A stretch of 9,914 bases of DNA from Methanomicrobiales archaeon (GCA_012797575.1 JAAZOW010000268.1:1-9914); one strand, 5' to 3'; positions 1 through 7,668 are shown, counted from the stretch's first letter. Notes: generated from the letters alone by a model not told the origin. Numbers and translations are program-made.

Positions 1-555
1 ACCTCGCTTGTCAAAGAGCGCCCAGACCGCTACCGGCGTGGCGCCGTGACGCTTGAGGAACTGTATCGTCTCAGTTAGCGTCGTCCCGGTGGTGATGACG
101 TCGTCGATGATGACGCATCGCTGTCCGGTGATCGCGGAGAAGGGACCTACGATGGATCCGGTGGGGGTCTCACTCCGGCTGTGTTTTGCCGGGAGGTAAG
201 CCGCGAGTTTCAGCCCTTCTTCCGCAGCGATGATGGTGGCGAGTGGGACGCCTGACGGCACGATTCCGACGGCCGTATCCACCAGATCACCAGAATCCCT
301 CCCCCTTCCTCCCTCCATCAAGTAGAGGAAACGTTTGAGCATCATCATCGCCATATCGTTCAACAGTGTTCCATGACTCGCAACCGCCGTCCAGTCGATA
401 TGGACGTCTTTTGGGGCTTCCATACCCTTCGGCTGGGTGAGCAGCCAGGTGACCGTCTCCATCGAAAGGCCCAGTTCATCGGAGACCTGGCCTGGCGTGT
501 GCCCCTCTGCCTGGAGTGCCTTTGCCCTCGTTATCAGCTCTTCGAGCGCGGACAT
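1..555 (-). CDS. gfcR: GfcR-like HTH/phosphoribosyltransferase-fold transcriptional regulator (3' end cut by window edge)
   Basis: 185 codons are visible, read from an ATG at 555 to the left edge; the last residues are missing. Residues 1 to about 45 form a helix-turn-helix region (around HTPGQVSDELGLSMETVTWL). The rest is a type I phosphoribosyltransferase fold, with the PRPP-loop signature VIIDDVITTGTT near residues 147-158. This resembles the archaeal 'PyrE-like' family named GfcR after the haloarchaeal regulator of sugar-catabolism genes. There the PRTase domain is thought to be a ligand sensor rather than an orotate phosphoribosyltransferase. The regulated genes in this organism cannot be read from the sequence. 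It is the last gene of the prs-rtcA-nob1 unit, 21 bp after nob1. A true orotate phosphoribosyltransferase is the alternative, but the HTH domain argues against it. Family confidence is high; function is by homology only. Confidence 0.87.
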   Translation of the reverse strand, partial: MSALEELITRAKALQAEGHTPGQVSDELGLSMETVTWLLTQPKGMEAPKDVHIDWTAVASHGTLLNDMAMMMLKRFLYLMEGGRGRDSGDLVDTAVGIVPSGVPLATIIAAEEGLKLAAYLPAKHSRSETPTGSIVGPFSAITGQRCVIIDDVITTGTTLTETIQFLKRHGATPVAVWALFDKRG

Positions 556-576
556 GGAAGAGAGGTTTCCGGCGAT

Positions 577-590
577 CTATTTAATTTTTC
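577..590 (-). promoter_or_regulatory. candidate TATA box for the gfcR-like gene inside the nob1 tail
   Basis: On the minus strand the last codons of nob1 read GAAAAATTAAATAG. The octamer TTAAATAG (584-577) is centred about 25-26 bp before the A of the gfcR ATG at 555. That is the usual TATA-to-start distance in archaea, so an mRNA from it would be leaderless. No good Shine-Dalgarno precedes that ATG (the preceding bases are CCTCTCTTCC), which fits. The nob1 C-terminus encodes lysines here, so the A-richness could be purely coding. Confidence 0.4.
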
Positions 591-1032
591 GTTTGATCGG
601 TGCACCGCAGACCGGACACTCGCCTGGCTCCCGCCAGTAGCGCCCGCACCCGCTACACCGGTAGCGCCATCTCATTACACGGGCAGGCCGCTGCCTGATG
701 CTCCGGATTGTGATGCCGAGGCGGTGTGCGACGTTCTGGACTGCAAAATCGTCGGTGACGAGGAGAGCTGAGAGTTCCAGAGCCAGAGCGAGTATATCCT
801 GATCGGTCGCAGAGAGCACCCCTGCATCCCCCGTCCGGAGCGCAGCTGCAGCGACTCGCTCCAGATCTTCTTCGCGCGGTTCCCGAACCTGGAGTCCCAT
901 CGCGGCGAGGGCCTCAAAGCGGCACTTCGCATGGAAGTCGTTGAGTTCCTCCACCACCGACGGGGTGGTCCAGACCGATCCCTCGACCGGCACTTCCGAG
1001 AAAAAGACTGAAGCGTCGAGGACCAGCATCAT
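577..1032 (-). CDS. nob1: NOB1-type endoribonuclease (PIN domain + zinc ribbon)
   Basis: A 151-residue protein from the ATG at 1032. The frame stays open upstream to an ATG at 1068, but that extension lies inside rtcA and precedes the natural PIN-domain beginning MMLVLDASVFF. The chosen start makes an ATGA overlap with the rtcA stop; the adjacent ATG at 1029 is equally possible. Expected PIN acidic residues are seen: D6 (LDAS), E28 (VVEEL), D77/D79 (TDQD) and D94/D95 (TDDF). A C-terminal zinc ribbon follows, with C126-x2-C129 and C139-x2-C142, then a basic tail. Archaeal Nob1 cleaves the 3' end of pre-16S rRNA late in small-subunit maturation, and length and domain order match that family. 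A PIN-zinc ribbon protein of other RNA specificity is the main alternative. Translation is probably coupled to rtcA. Confidence 0.9.
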   Translation of the reverse strand: MMLVLDASVFFSEVPVEGSVWTTPSVVEELNDFHAKCRFEALAAMGLQVREPREEDLERVAAAALRTGDAGVLSATDQDILALALELSALLVTDDFAVQNVAHRLGITIRSIRQRPARVMRWRYRCSGCGRYWREPGECPVCGAPIKRKIK

Positions 1033-2015
1033 GCTGAGAACTCCACGGTCTCCTCGCCTTCCCGGCACCTGACCGGGTACCCGAACTCTGAGAGGAGCCA
1101 GCAGGCGGTCTTTGCGTGCATCGATAGCGTGTGGGTGCTGTACTCCCCACCGTAACAGGCGAGGTAGATGAGGAGCTGGTCAGCGAGGTGGATGTCGACT
1201 GTGCCCGGGCTCTGGCATTCTTCAACCAGGATTCGGGCTGCCATCCGCCCTACCGCCTCTGCGGGGAGCCCTCGCTTCCCGAGGGCGATGGCACCTTTCG
1301 CACCGCTCCACGCCGTGACAGAGCTCCCAACCCCCGCTCCTCCCTCCCGGTGGTCAAGGGTGACGGCGCAGGGGAGATCGAGATCTTTTTTAAGGACGCC
1401 CCTGGCGGCGGCGGCCTGTCGTTCCACGACGTGTTCCGGGAGGCCCGAAGAGCAGGAGACTATACCGCAGATCGGCTCTGCTTCCGGGATCGTGATGGGA
1501 GCGAGGCGCCCCGGTTCTACCCGGACACGCACCCGCCCGCCTCCCCGTGGGTAGTATCCCCGCCCGAGCACCTCGACATCAATCGAGGCCCCTGCGTGGC
1601 GGAGAGGGAGCGCAAAGACGCGGTCCAGGTAGTCGATTGTTGGGCTCCACGCGACCTCAGTCCCCCCCATCACCGTGATGCTCCCGCCGGTATGGAGGGC
1701 AACCGGGAGCCAGGCCTGGAGGATGAGAGGTATGCTCCCGGCGGTGCCGGGGTCTATCGTGATATCGGCCCATCGGAGCCGATTGGGGGAGAAGGTGATC
1801 TCGCGGCTCCGGTGTGAGAGTCCCTGACATTCGGCATCGCAGACCCTGGCGACTGCGCGGACTGCGGAGACGTGCTGAGGGGCGAGCCCCGGGTTTGATC
1901 GGTTCTCCCTGATCCGGGTGACGGTGACCGGAGTTCCAGATATCGCTGAAGCCGCGACCGCAAGACGGAGGATCTGCCCCCCTCCCTCCAGGTAGGATCC
2001 ATCAACGGTGAACAT
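1029..2015 (-). CDS. rtcA: RNA 3'-terminal phosphate cyclase
   Basis: A 328-residue protein of normal family length. RtcA converts an RNA 3'-phosphate to a 2',3'-cyclic phosphate using ATP, through a covalent histidine-AMP intermediate. Signatures are visible: EGGGQILR at residues 10-17, the cyclase signature RGYYPRGGGRV at 152-162, HLADQ at 276-280, and SMHAKT with His300 at the position expected for the nucleotidyl-accepting histidine. No gap or frameshift is seen. The ATG lies inside the end of prs (14-bp overlap), and the stop overlaps the nob1 start as ATGA, so it is the middle gene of a translationally coupled unit. The RNA substrate in archaea is not established. Its coupling to the nuclease gene nob1 suggests, by inference only, a role in RNA end processing. 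Confidence 0.95.
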   Translation of the reverse strand: MFTVDGSYLEGGGQILRLAVAASAISGTPVTVTRIRENRSNPGLAPQHVSAVRAVARVCDAECQGLSHRSREITFSPNRLRWADITIDPGTAGSIPLILQAWLPVALHTGGSITVMGGTEVAWSPTIDYLDRVFALPLRHAGASIDVEVLGRGYYPRGGGRVRVRVEPGRLAPITIPEAEPICGIVSCSSGLPEHVVERQAAAARGVLKKDLDLPCAVTLDHREGGAGVGSSVTAWSGAKGAIALGKRGLPAEAVGRMAARILVEECQSPGTVDIHLADQLLIYLACYGGEYSTHTLSMHAKTACWLLSEFGYPVRCREGEETVEFSA

Positions 2016-2859
2016 CTTCCAGAACCGCTGCTACGATCGCGTTCGCAGCCGATATGAAGCTTGAGGCATTCTCGTAGGTATCGCTGGATGCGATTGAAGC
2101 GATCCCCGCCGCCCGCAGACGCATGTAGGCGCCGCTTGCGAGCACCCCATGGGCACAGGCCGCATGGATGGATGCCGCTCCCTGTTCCCGGAGCATACAG
2201 GCGGCGGTCGCGAGGGTCCCGCCGGTGGATATGATATCGTCCACGATCACGACCTCGCGCCCGGCAGCATCGACGGTCTTGGGAGCGATTCTGACCTCTT
2301 CACCCGAGATTCGGACTTTTTGAAGGAAATCGCAGTCCCAGTCGCCGATCGCCGCAACATCGGTCGCAAACTCGATCGCGCCCTCATCAGGGGCGAGGAT
2401 CAGGGGATCTTTCAGACGAAGGTCGCCGACATACCCCCCGATCGCTGGAGCGATGGTGATATCGTCCGCCGGAACGCTGAAGTAATCCAGTGTACCCGGG
2501 TCATGGATATCGACCACAAATGCCCGCTCGATACCGTATGAGAGGGATCTTGCAACCGCCCGGACGCTGATCGGCTCCCCCCGGGCAAACCTCCTATCCT
2601 GGCGGGCGTAGCCGAGGTACGGGATCACCAGTGTGTTCCTCGACCGGTCGGCAGCATCGATCGCAAGGAGCGTCTGTACAAGCATATCGCTATTCACTAT
2701 GCTGCTGATGATCAGGGTTTCATCATCCAGATCTCCACACTGGAGATACATCTCTCCATCAGGAAACCGGGCAAATTTCATCTCCGCAAGAGGAACACCC
2801 AATTTTTCTGATATCCGGGCTGCCAGGACCTGGGATCGTTCCGTGCTGATTATTCTCAT
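2002..2859 (-). CDS. prs: ribose-phosphate diphosphokinase (PRPP synthetase), archaeal type
   Basis: A 285-residue cytoplasmic enzyme, the usual length for archaeal PRPP synthetases and shorter than most bacterial ones. It makes PRPP from ribose 5-phosphate and ATP for nucleotide, histidine and tryptophan synthesis. Visible motifs are FPDGE (32-36), the ATP-contacting ARQDRRF (85-91) followed by GEPIS, the DIHDP metal/nucleotide segment (117-121), the catalytic flexible-loop KVRIS (K181, R183), and the PRPP loop VVIVDDIISTGGT (203-215). The ATG at 2859 is preceded by a GAAGGTG ribosome-binding site. It is the first gene of the leftward unit, diverges from lonB, and overlaps rtcA by 14 bp. Confidence 0.96.
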   Translation of the reverse strand: MRIISTERSQVLAARISEKLGVPLAEMKFARFPDGEMYLQCGDLDDETLIISSIVNSDMLVQTLLAIDAADRSRNTLVIPYLGYARQDRRFARGEPISVRAVARSLSYGIERAFVVDIHDPGTLDYFSVPADDITIAPAIGGYVGDLRLKDPLILAPDEGAIEFATDVAAIGDWDCDFLQKVRISGEEVRIAPKTVDAAGREVVIVDDIISTGGTLATAACMLREQGAASIHAACAHGVLASGAYMRLRAAGIASIASSDTYENASSFISAANAIVAAVLEDVHR

Positions 2860-2863
2860 AGAA

Positions 2864-2870
2864 CACCTTC
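2864..2870 (-). promoter_or_regulatory. ribosome-binding site of prs
   Basis: GAAGGTG on the minus strand ends four bases before the prs ATG. It is complementary to the archaeal 16S rRNA 3' end and confirms the start. With the TATA box at 2902-2909, the predicted transcript start near 2879 leaves a leader of about 20 nt that includes this site. Confidence 0.7.
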
Positions 2871-2901
2871 GATAGAAAGTATTTGAACGAGCATGAATAA
2901 A

Positions 2902-2909
2902 TTATATAA
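2902..2909. promoter_or_regulatory. palindromic TATA box, possibly shared by prs and lonB
   Basis: TTATATAA is its own reverse complement and is the only strong TATA-like element in the spacer between the divergent prs and lonB genes. Leftward it predicts transcription starting near 2879, 20 nt before the prs ATG. Rightward it predicts a start near 2931, about 10 nt before the preferred lonB ATG at 2941. Whether both directions use it is inferred from spacing; no flanking BRE is clear enough to choose a direction. Confidence 0.6.
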
Positions 2910-2925
2910 GTACCAGTGCAACAAA

Positions 2926-2930
2926 GAGGT
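2926..2930 (+). promoter_or_regulatory. ribosome-binding site supporting the lonB start at 2941
   Basis: GAGGT lies 10 bases before ATG 2941. The in-frame ATG at 2893 has no such site and lies upstream of the TATA box, so the downstream start is favoured. If transcription begins near 2931 as the TATA spacing suggests, this site would fall at or just outside the 5' end of the mRNA. Either the start site is slightly earlier or the mRNA is nearly leaderless. Confidence 0.5.
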
Positions 2931-2940
2931 AAACCCGGCG

Positions 2941-4881
2941 ATGGATTCAACAACTTCCAAAGGGATTCCAGATATTGAGCTCACAGACGGTGAGCTGGCG
3001 GAGATCAACGACTTCGCTGGCCTTGAGCTGAGCGCATCGTCAGATATCGACGTACCTCCGAATCTCATCGATCAGGTCATCGGCCAGGAACATGCTGTCG
3101 AGGTGATCAGGAAAGCCGCGGTCCAGCGCAGGCATGTGATGATGATCGGCAGTCCTGGAACCGGCAAATCAATGTTAGCGAAGGCAATGGCCGAGCTCCT
3201 CCCGAAAGAGGAGTTGCAGGACATCCTGGTCTACCCGAACTCCGAGGATAACAATAACCCTGTCATCAGGACCGTGCCTGCCGGCCGTGGCAAGCAGATC
3301 GTCGGCGCCCATAAGATGGAGGCGCGGAAGAAGGTCCAGATGCGGAGCACCTTTATCATGCTCCTCATCATCGGGATCATTGTCTATGCGATCCTCGCAT
3401 CCCAGTGGCTCATGGGTATCATCGCTGCTGCATTCGTCTTCATAGCGCTGAAGTACTCGACGCCCCGCGAGGAGATGCTGGTCCCCAAACTCCTGGTCTC
3501 TCATGACCCCAACACCCCCGCACCGTTTATTGATGCCACTGGCTCACACGCGGGCGCCCTGCTCGGTGACGTCAGACACGACCCTTTCCAGAGCGGTGGT
3601 CTTGAGACGCCATCCCACGATCGTGTCGAGAGCGGTGCCATCCACCGGGCACACGGGGGTGTGCTCTTCATCGATGAGATCAACACCCTCACCCCGCACT
3701 CACAACAGAACCTGCTGACTGCGCTCCAGGAGGGCTCGTTCCCGATCACCGGTCAGAGCGAACGCTCGAGCGGTGCGATGGTCAGGACCGAACCGGTCCC
3801 CTGCCACTTTGTCATGATCGCGGCTGGCAACCTTGATGCCATCCAGGGCATGCATCCTGCGCTCCGGTCACGTATCCGGGGCTACGGCTACGAGGTCTAC
3901 ATGCGGGAGACGATGGAAGATACCCCGGAGAACCGCCGAAAATTCATCAGGTTCATCGCCCAGGAGGTCACGAACGATGGAAAGATCCCGCACTTTGACC
4001 GGGAAGCCATGCTCGAGGTCCTCCGTGAGGCCCGACGCCGCTCGAATCGGAAGGGCCACCTGACGCTGAAACTCCGTGATATTGGTGGGCTCATCCGGGT
4101 TGCCGGAGATCTTGCCCGGCAGGAAGGTGCTGAGATCACCACGGCAAAGCACGTCATCACCGCGAAGAAGACCGCCCGCTCGATCGAGGATCAGATCTCC
4201 GATGAGTACATTCGGCGGAGCCGCGACTACGACATCACCGTCGTCGAGGGCACCCGGGTTGGGCGGGTGAACGGGCTTGCCGTTATGGGGAGTGATTCCG
4301 GATCGGTGCTCCCGGTGATGGCGGAGGTGACGCCGAGCCAGGGGGCGAATGGTACGGTGATTGCGACCGGCATGCTCAAGGACATCGCCAAAGAGTCGAT
4401 CACGAACGTCAGCGCTCTGATAAAGAAGTTCACGGGCAAGGATATCAGGAACATCGATATCCATATCCAGTTCATCGGAACCTATGGCGGCGTTGAAGGT
4501 GATTCAGCCTCTGTGACCGTCGCGACGGCAGTGATCAGCGCCATCGAGGATATCCCGGTGCGGCAGGATATCGCGATGACCGGATCTCTCTCGGTCAGGG
4601 GCGATGTCCTCCCGATCGGCGGGGTCACCTACAAGATCGAGGCTGCAGCGAAGGCTGGGATCAAGAAGGTGATCATACCACGGTCGAACCTTGACGACGT
4701 CCTCATCGAGGATCGGTACCGCACGATGGTCGAGGTTATCCCGGTCGATCACATCGAGGAAGTCCTCCAGAATGCGCTTGTGCCAGAGAACCGCGATGGA
4801 TTCTTCGCGAAACTCAGAAAGATGACGGTCAACCCGGCGTCTGGCATGTTCGACTCAACCGTCGGACGTTCTGCGATCTGA
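2941..4881 (+). CDS. lonB: archaeal membrane-anchored ATP-dependent protease LonB
   Basis: A 646-residue AAA+ serine protease that degrades damaged and regulatory proteins at the inner face of the cytoplasmic membrane. Numbered from M at 2941: Walker A GSPGTGKS at 70-77; two hydrophobic segments at about 137-155 and 156-170, inserted between Walker A and Walker B, the hallmark of LonB; Walker B VLFIDE at 241-246; and a C-terminal Lon protease domain with Ser522 (in GVEGDSAS) and Lys565 (in GGVTYK). These two are 43 residues apart, the spacing expected for the Ser-Lys dyad. It lacks the N-terminal LON domain of bacterial LonA, as expected. The frame is open 16 codons upstream to 2893, but that ATG precedes the TATA box. 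It is followed by a 169-bp gap before tldD, so it is probably a separate transcript. No defect seen. Confidence 0.97.
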   Translation: MDSTTSKGIPDIELTDGELAEINDFAGLELSASSDIDVPPNLIDQVIGQEHAVEVIRKAAVQRRHVMMIGSPGTGKSMLAKAMAELLPKEELQDILVYPNSEDNNNPVIRTVPAGRGKQIVGAHKMEARKKVQMRSTFIMLLIIGIIVYAILASQWLMGIIAAAFVFIALKYSTPREEMLVPKLLVSHDPNTPAPFIDATGSHAGALLGDVRHDPFQSGGLETPSHDRVESGAIHRAHGGVLFIDEINTLTPHSQQNLLTALQEGSFPITGQSERSSGAMVRTEPVPCHFVMIAAGNLDAIQGMHPALRSRIRGYGYEVYMRETMEDTPENRRKFIRFIAQEVTNDGKIPHFDREAMLEVLREARRRSNRKGHLTLKLRDIGGLIRVAGDLARQEGAEITTAKHVITAKKTARSIEDQISDEYIRRSRDYDITVVEGTRVGRVNGLAVMGSDSGSVLPVMAEVTPSQGANGTVIATGMLKDIAKESITNVSALIKKFTGKDIRNIDIHIQFIGTYGGVEGDSASVTVATAVISAIEDIPVRQDIAMTGSLSVRGDVLPIGGVTYKIEAAAKAGIKKVIIPRSNLDDVLIEDRYRTMVEVIPVDHIEEVLQNALVPENRDGFFAKLRKMTVNPASGMFDSTVGRSAI

Positions 4882-5021
4882 TCCGGTAGGGGATCACCTC
4901 CCCCTCGCGCTGAGGGTGGGGGCTCTGGGGATCGCCGGTGCAAGCAGAGGTGCGCGGGGCAAGGTGCGGGCAGCAGTCTCGCGGACTTCGCGCGCCCCTT
5001 CACATGGGGCCGGCGACGCGC
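4882..5021 (+). other. GC-rich gap between lonB and tldD with small hairpins
   Basis: No gene is seen. Small stem-loops can be drawn: GGGGA/TCCCC (4889-4903), CCCTC/GAGGG (4902-4916) and GCCCC/GGGGC with a 7-nt loop (4994-5010). None is followed by a T-run, so they are weak terminator candidates. Runs of G and C of this sort can fold by chance. Confidence 0.35.
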
Positions 5022-5029
5022 AAAAATAG
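5022..5029 (+). promoter_or_regulatory. candidate TATA box of the tldD-tldE-bofA unit
   Basis: AAAAATAG stands out in GC-rich surroundings and is centred 25-26 bp before the A of ATG 5051. It therefore predicts a leaderless mRNA starting at that ATG. It also argues against the in-frame ATG at 5030, which abuts the TATA box. A weak GGTGG-like element (5034-5038) could act as a ribosome-binding site if transcription starts earlier. Confidence 0.5.
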
Positions 5030-5050
5030 ATGCGGTGGTGTGTAAATCGT

Positions 5051-6379
5051 ATGGCTGAGGCAAGATACTATGACATAAGGTGCACAAAAGGCGAGATCAC
5101 CCTGATCGATATCGATAACGGTCTGATCGAGTCTGCTGGCACTTCTTATTTTGATCGGACTGTGGTCAGGGTGCTCGGGCCGGAAGGCTGGGGTATCCTC
5201 ACCCGCGACCATGTTGATATCGACTCAACGAGGGAGATTGTCGCCCTCGTTGAAGAGGCGGCGCGCCTGGCTGCGGTCACCGGAGATCGGGTAGACCTTG
5301 CCGATGCCCCGCGCTCGCTCCTTCCGGTCCCGCCCCTTACAGAGGATCCCAGGGATATCGACCTTGAGGAGAAGACCCGGATGCTTGCCGAAATCGAGGG
5401 CGCGGCCCGGATCCCTGAGGTGGTGAATACCCGGGCCCGCTACACCGAGGGTATCGACTCGGTCCGGTTCCTGGACTCAAGCGGGAACGAGTACTCCTAC
5501 GAGGCGGTCAGGTCCGGGTTCTCGGTCCTTGCGATCGCTTCCAGAAACGGTATGATGCAGATGGGGAGCGAGCGCGACCACACCACCACCGGGTTCAACC
5601 TCCGGGGCAAGCAGGACCTCGGGCGAAAGGCGGGGGAGGTCGCGGTCTCGCTCCTGGGTGCGAAGCTTGCGAAAGGCGGGTCTATGCGCGCCGTACTCGA
5701 TCCTGAGCTTGCAGGTGTCTTCACCCACGAGGCTGTCGGCCACGCAAGCGAAGGCGACCTCGTCCGTGAGGGCGCATCGGTCCTCGCCGGGAGGATCGGT
5801 GAGCAGATCGGGTGTGAGGGACTGGTCATCGTGGACGATCCCTCTCTTCACGAGTTCGGATTCATCCCGGTGGATGCGGAGGGGGTGGCGGTGCGGCGGA
5901 CCGAGATCATCCGCGACGGCGTCCTCTCATCCTACCTCCACAACCGGGAAACCCTCGCGGCAGTCGGGGATGGAGTTCCCGGGCACGCCCGGGCCGAACA
6001 CGGGGCACCGCCGATCGTCCGAATGAGCAACACCTTCGTCGAGAACGGTGATGCGGCGTACGATGAGATTGTCGCTGAGTGCAGGGATGGCATCCTCCTG
6101 ATCGGATCCCGGGGCGGCCAGGTCGACCCCGGGCGGGGGATATTCCAGTTCAATGCCGAGTACGGCTACCTGATCCGGGGAGGAGAGACGACCGATATGG
6201 TCAGGGACGTCTCGCTCTCTGGTGAGATCTTATCGACGCTCCATGACATCACCCTGCTCGGGAACGATCTGAAGATGAGCCCGGGTTACTGCGGCAAAGG
6301 AGGCCAGACCGTGCCGGTGAGCGATGGCGCGCCGCACATCCTGCTTGAGAATGCGACAGTAGGGGGGCGCGGGGCATGA
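5051..6379 (+). CDS. tldD: TldD metallopeptidase subunit
   Basis: A 442-residue member of the TldD/PmbA family. The ATG at 5051 was chosen over 5030 because the protein then begins MAEARYYDIR and the promoter spacing fits. TldD is the catalytic zinc subunit of a TldD-TldE heterodimer that cleaves unfolded or short peptides; in E. coli it matures microcin B17 and degrades the CcdA antitoxin. The HExxxHxxE motif is HEAVGHASE (H226, E227, H230, E233). A C-terminal cysteine, C414 in GYCGKGGQ, matches the third zinc ligand of E. coli TldD. All expected active-site residues are present. The stop overlaps the tldE start as ATGA, indicating coupled translation of equal partners. The physiological substrate in archaea is unknown. 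Confidence 0.95.
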   Translation: MAEARYYDIRCTKGEITLIDIDNGLIESAGTSYFDRTVVRVLGPEGWGILTRDHVDIDSTREIVALVEEAARLAAVTGDRVDLADAPRSLLPVPPLTEDPRDIDLEEKTRMLAEIEGAARIPEVVNTRARYTEGIDSVRFLDSSGNEYSYEAVRSGFSVLAIASRNGMMQMGSERDHTTTGFNLRGKQDLGRKAGEVAVSLLGAKLAKGGSMRAVLDPELAGVFTHEAVGHASEGDLVREGASVLAGRIGEQIGCEGLVIVDDPSLHEFGFIPVDAEGVAVRRTEIIRDGVLSSYLHNRETLAAVGDGVPGHARAEHGAPPIVRMSNTFVENGDAAYDEIVAECRDGILLIGSRGGQVDPGRGIFQFNAEYGYLIRGGETTDMVRDVSLSGEILSTLHDITLLGNDLKMSPGYCGKGGQTVPVSDGAPHILLENATVGGRGA

Positions 6380-7668
6380 ACCGGGAAGACCTCATCGATA
6401 GAGTCCTCCGGGAGGGCGAGCGTCAGGCCGACGAAGTCGAGATCTTCTACGTTCGGGGGCAGGGTGTCAGTGCCCGGATCAAGAAAGGGGTTCTCGGTAC
6501 CGCCGAAGAGTCGGAGACCTGGAACATGGCTATCCGGACCGTCAGGGATGGGCGGATAGGTTTTTCAAGCACCGGCGATCCGGATCGCTGGAGGGAGTGC
6601 CTCGATGCGGCGCTCGCAAGCGGGACGATCGCCGCCCCGCAGCAGTGGGGTGGGTTTCCAAAGTCGGCCGCTATAGAAGGCACCGCGTACTCGGCAGACC
6701 CGAACCTGATCGTCGAGATAGAGGATGCGGCAGGTATGGTCAGGGATCTCCTCGAGGGCGCAGCAGAGCATCCGGTGGAGGTCATCGGCGGCGCTGCAGA
6801 TCTCGCCAGATCGTATCTGGGAATCGCAAACACGGGCGGTCTCTTCTATGGCATGGAGAGGACGGTGGCGGCGGTCTCCCTCGAAGCGATCAGGGAACAG
6901 TCCACGGGCTATGAGTTCGATGCTTCCCCGTTCCCCGCCGATATCAGTGCCCGGGCGACCGGAGAGATGGCGGCATCCCTTGCCGCCCGATCCCATGGTG
7001 GCCGTGATATAGAGACCGGCCGATACGATATTGTCTTATCCCCGATCGCAGCTGCAAGCATCCTCGGCCAGATCCTCCTTCCGGCGCTCTCCGGGAGGAA
7101 CGTGAAGGCCGGTCGATCGTTCCTTGCAGACAAAATCGGGGAACAGATCTTCGATGAACGCCTCTCGGTCTATGACGATCCCTCCGCTCCTGGTCTTGGG
7201 AGTGCCACATGGGACGCAGAAGGGGTGCCCACCAACCGTCTGATCTTCGTGCAACAGGGGGTGCTCGATCGGTTCGCCTACGACCTCAAGACCGGTTACC
7301 GCTACGGCGAGAGGAGCACAGGGAGTGCTGTCCGTCCTGGGGGTGGAGAGCCCGGCATCGGCGTTCACAACCTCTTCATCGACGGCCCCCGGGCAGGCGA
7401 TGTTGGGGAGGAGCGTGCGGTCTGGATCCACGACGTCGTGGGGGCCCATACCGCAAACCCGTTCTCCGGCGACTTCTCGGTTGAGATCTCAAACCCCTTC
7501 TGGATGGAGGGTGGGGAGCAGACCGAGCCCATCCGGACTGCGATGTTTGCAGGAAACGCCTTTGAGATGCTCCGGGATATCGGAGGGCTCGGAAAAGATG
7601 ATCGGAGGGTCGGGCGGTTGACTCTTCCATCAATACGGTTATGTGATCAACAGATCATTGGTACATAG
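6376..7668 (+). CDS. pmbA: TldE/PmbA, non-catalytic partner of TldD
   Basis: A 430-residue homologue of TldD, typical length for TldE. It has the family fold, with recognisable N-terminal (EIFYVRGQGVSARIKKG) and C-terminal (FEMLRDIGGLGKDDRR, LPSIRL) stretches, but no HExxxH motif anywhere, as expected for the partner that completes the tunnel of the heterodimer. It begins within the tldD stop (ATGA) without its own Shine-Dalgarno, and its TAG stop directly abuts the ATG of the next gene. Stoichiometric co-expression with TldD is the obvious reading. No truncation seen. Confidence 0.93.
   Translation: MNREDLIDRVLREGERQADEVEIFYVRGQGVSARIKKGVLGTAEESETWNMAIRTVRDGRIGFSSTGDPDRWRECLDAALASGTIAAPQQWGGFPKSAAIEGTAYSADPNLIVEIEDAAGMVRDLLEGAAEHPVEVIGGAADLARSYLGIANTGGLFYGMERTVAAVSLEAIREQSTGYEFDASPFPADISARATGEMAASLAARSHGGRDIETGRYDIVLSPIAAASILGQILLPALSGRNVKAGRSFLADKIGEQIFDERLSVYDDPSAPGLGSATWDAEGVPTNRLIFVQQGVLDRFAYDLKTGYRYGERSTGSAVRPGGGEPGIGVHNLFIDGPRAGDVGEERAVWIHDVVGAHTANPFSGDFSVEISNPFWMEGGEQTEPIRTAMFAGNAFEMLRDIGGLGKDDRRVGRLTLPSIRLCDQQIIGT

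Noticed and set aside
373..771. 132-codon plus-strand frame spanning gfcR and nob1
   Set aside because: It overlaps two recognised minus-strand genes and the spacer between them, and has no recognisable domain.
1131..1817. 228-codon open frame on the plus strand, antisense to rtcA
   Set aside because: It lies wholly opposite rtcA, whose catalytic motifs are intact. The translation is rich in Pro, Arg and Gly and resembles no family; it is a by-product of high GC.
2893..2940. Upstream extension of lonB starting at ATG 2893
   Set aside because: This ATG precedes the TATA box at 2902-2909 and lacks a ribosome-binding site. The ATG at 2941 has GAGGT 10 bases before it.
3868..4464. 198-codon open frame on the minus strand, antisense to lonB
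   Set aside because: It is opposite a well-conserved part of LonB, has no family resemblance, and its composition is typical of reverse-strand frames in GC-rich genes.
4889..4922. G/C-rich stem-loops after lonB as an intrinsic terminator
   Set aside because: There is no T-run after the stems, and pairings of this size arise easily between G and C runs; kept only as a weak note in the intergenic entry.
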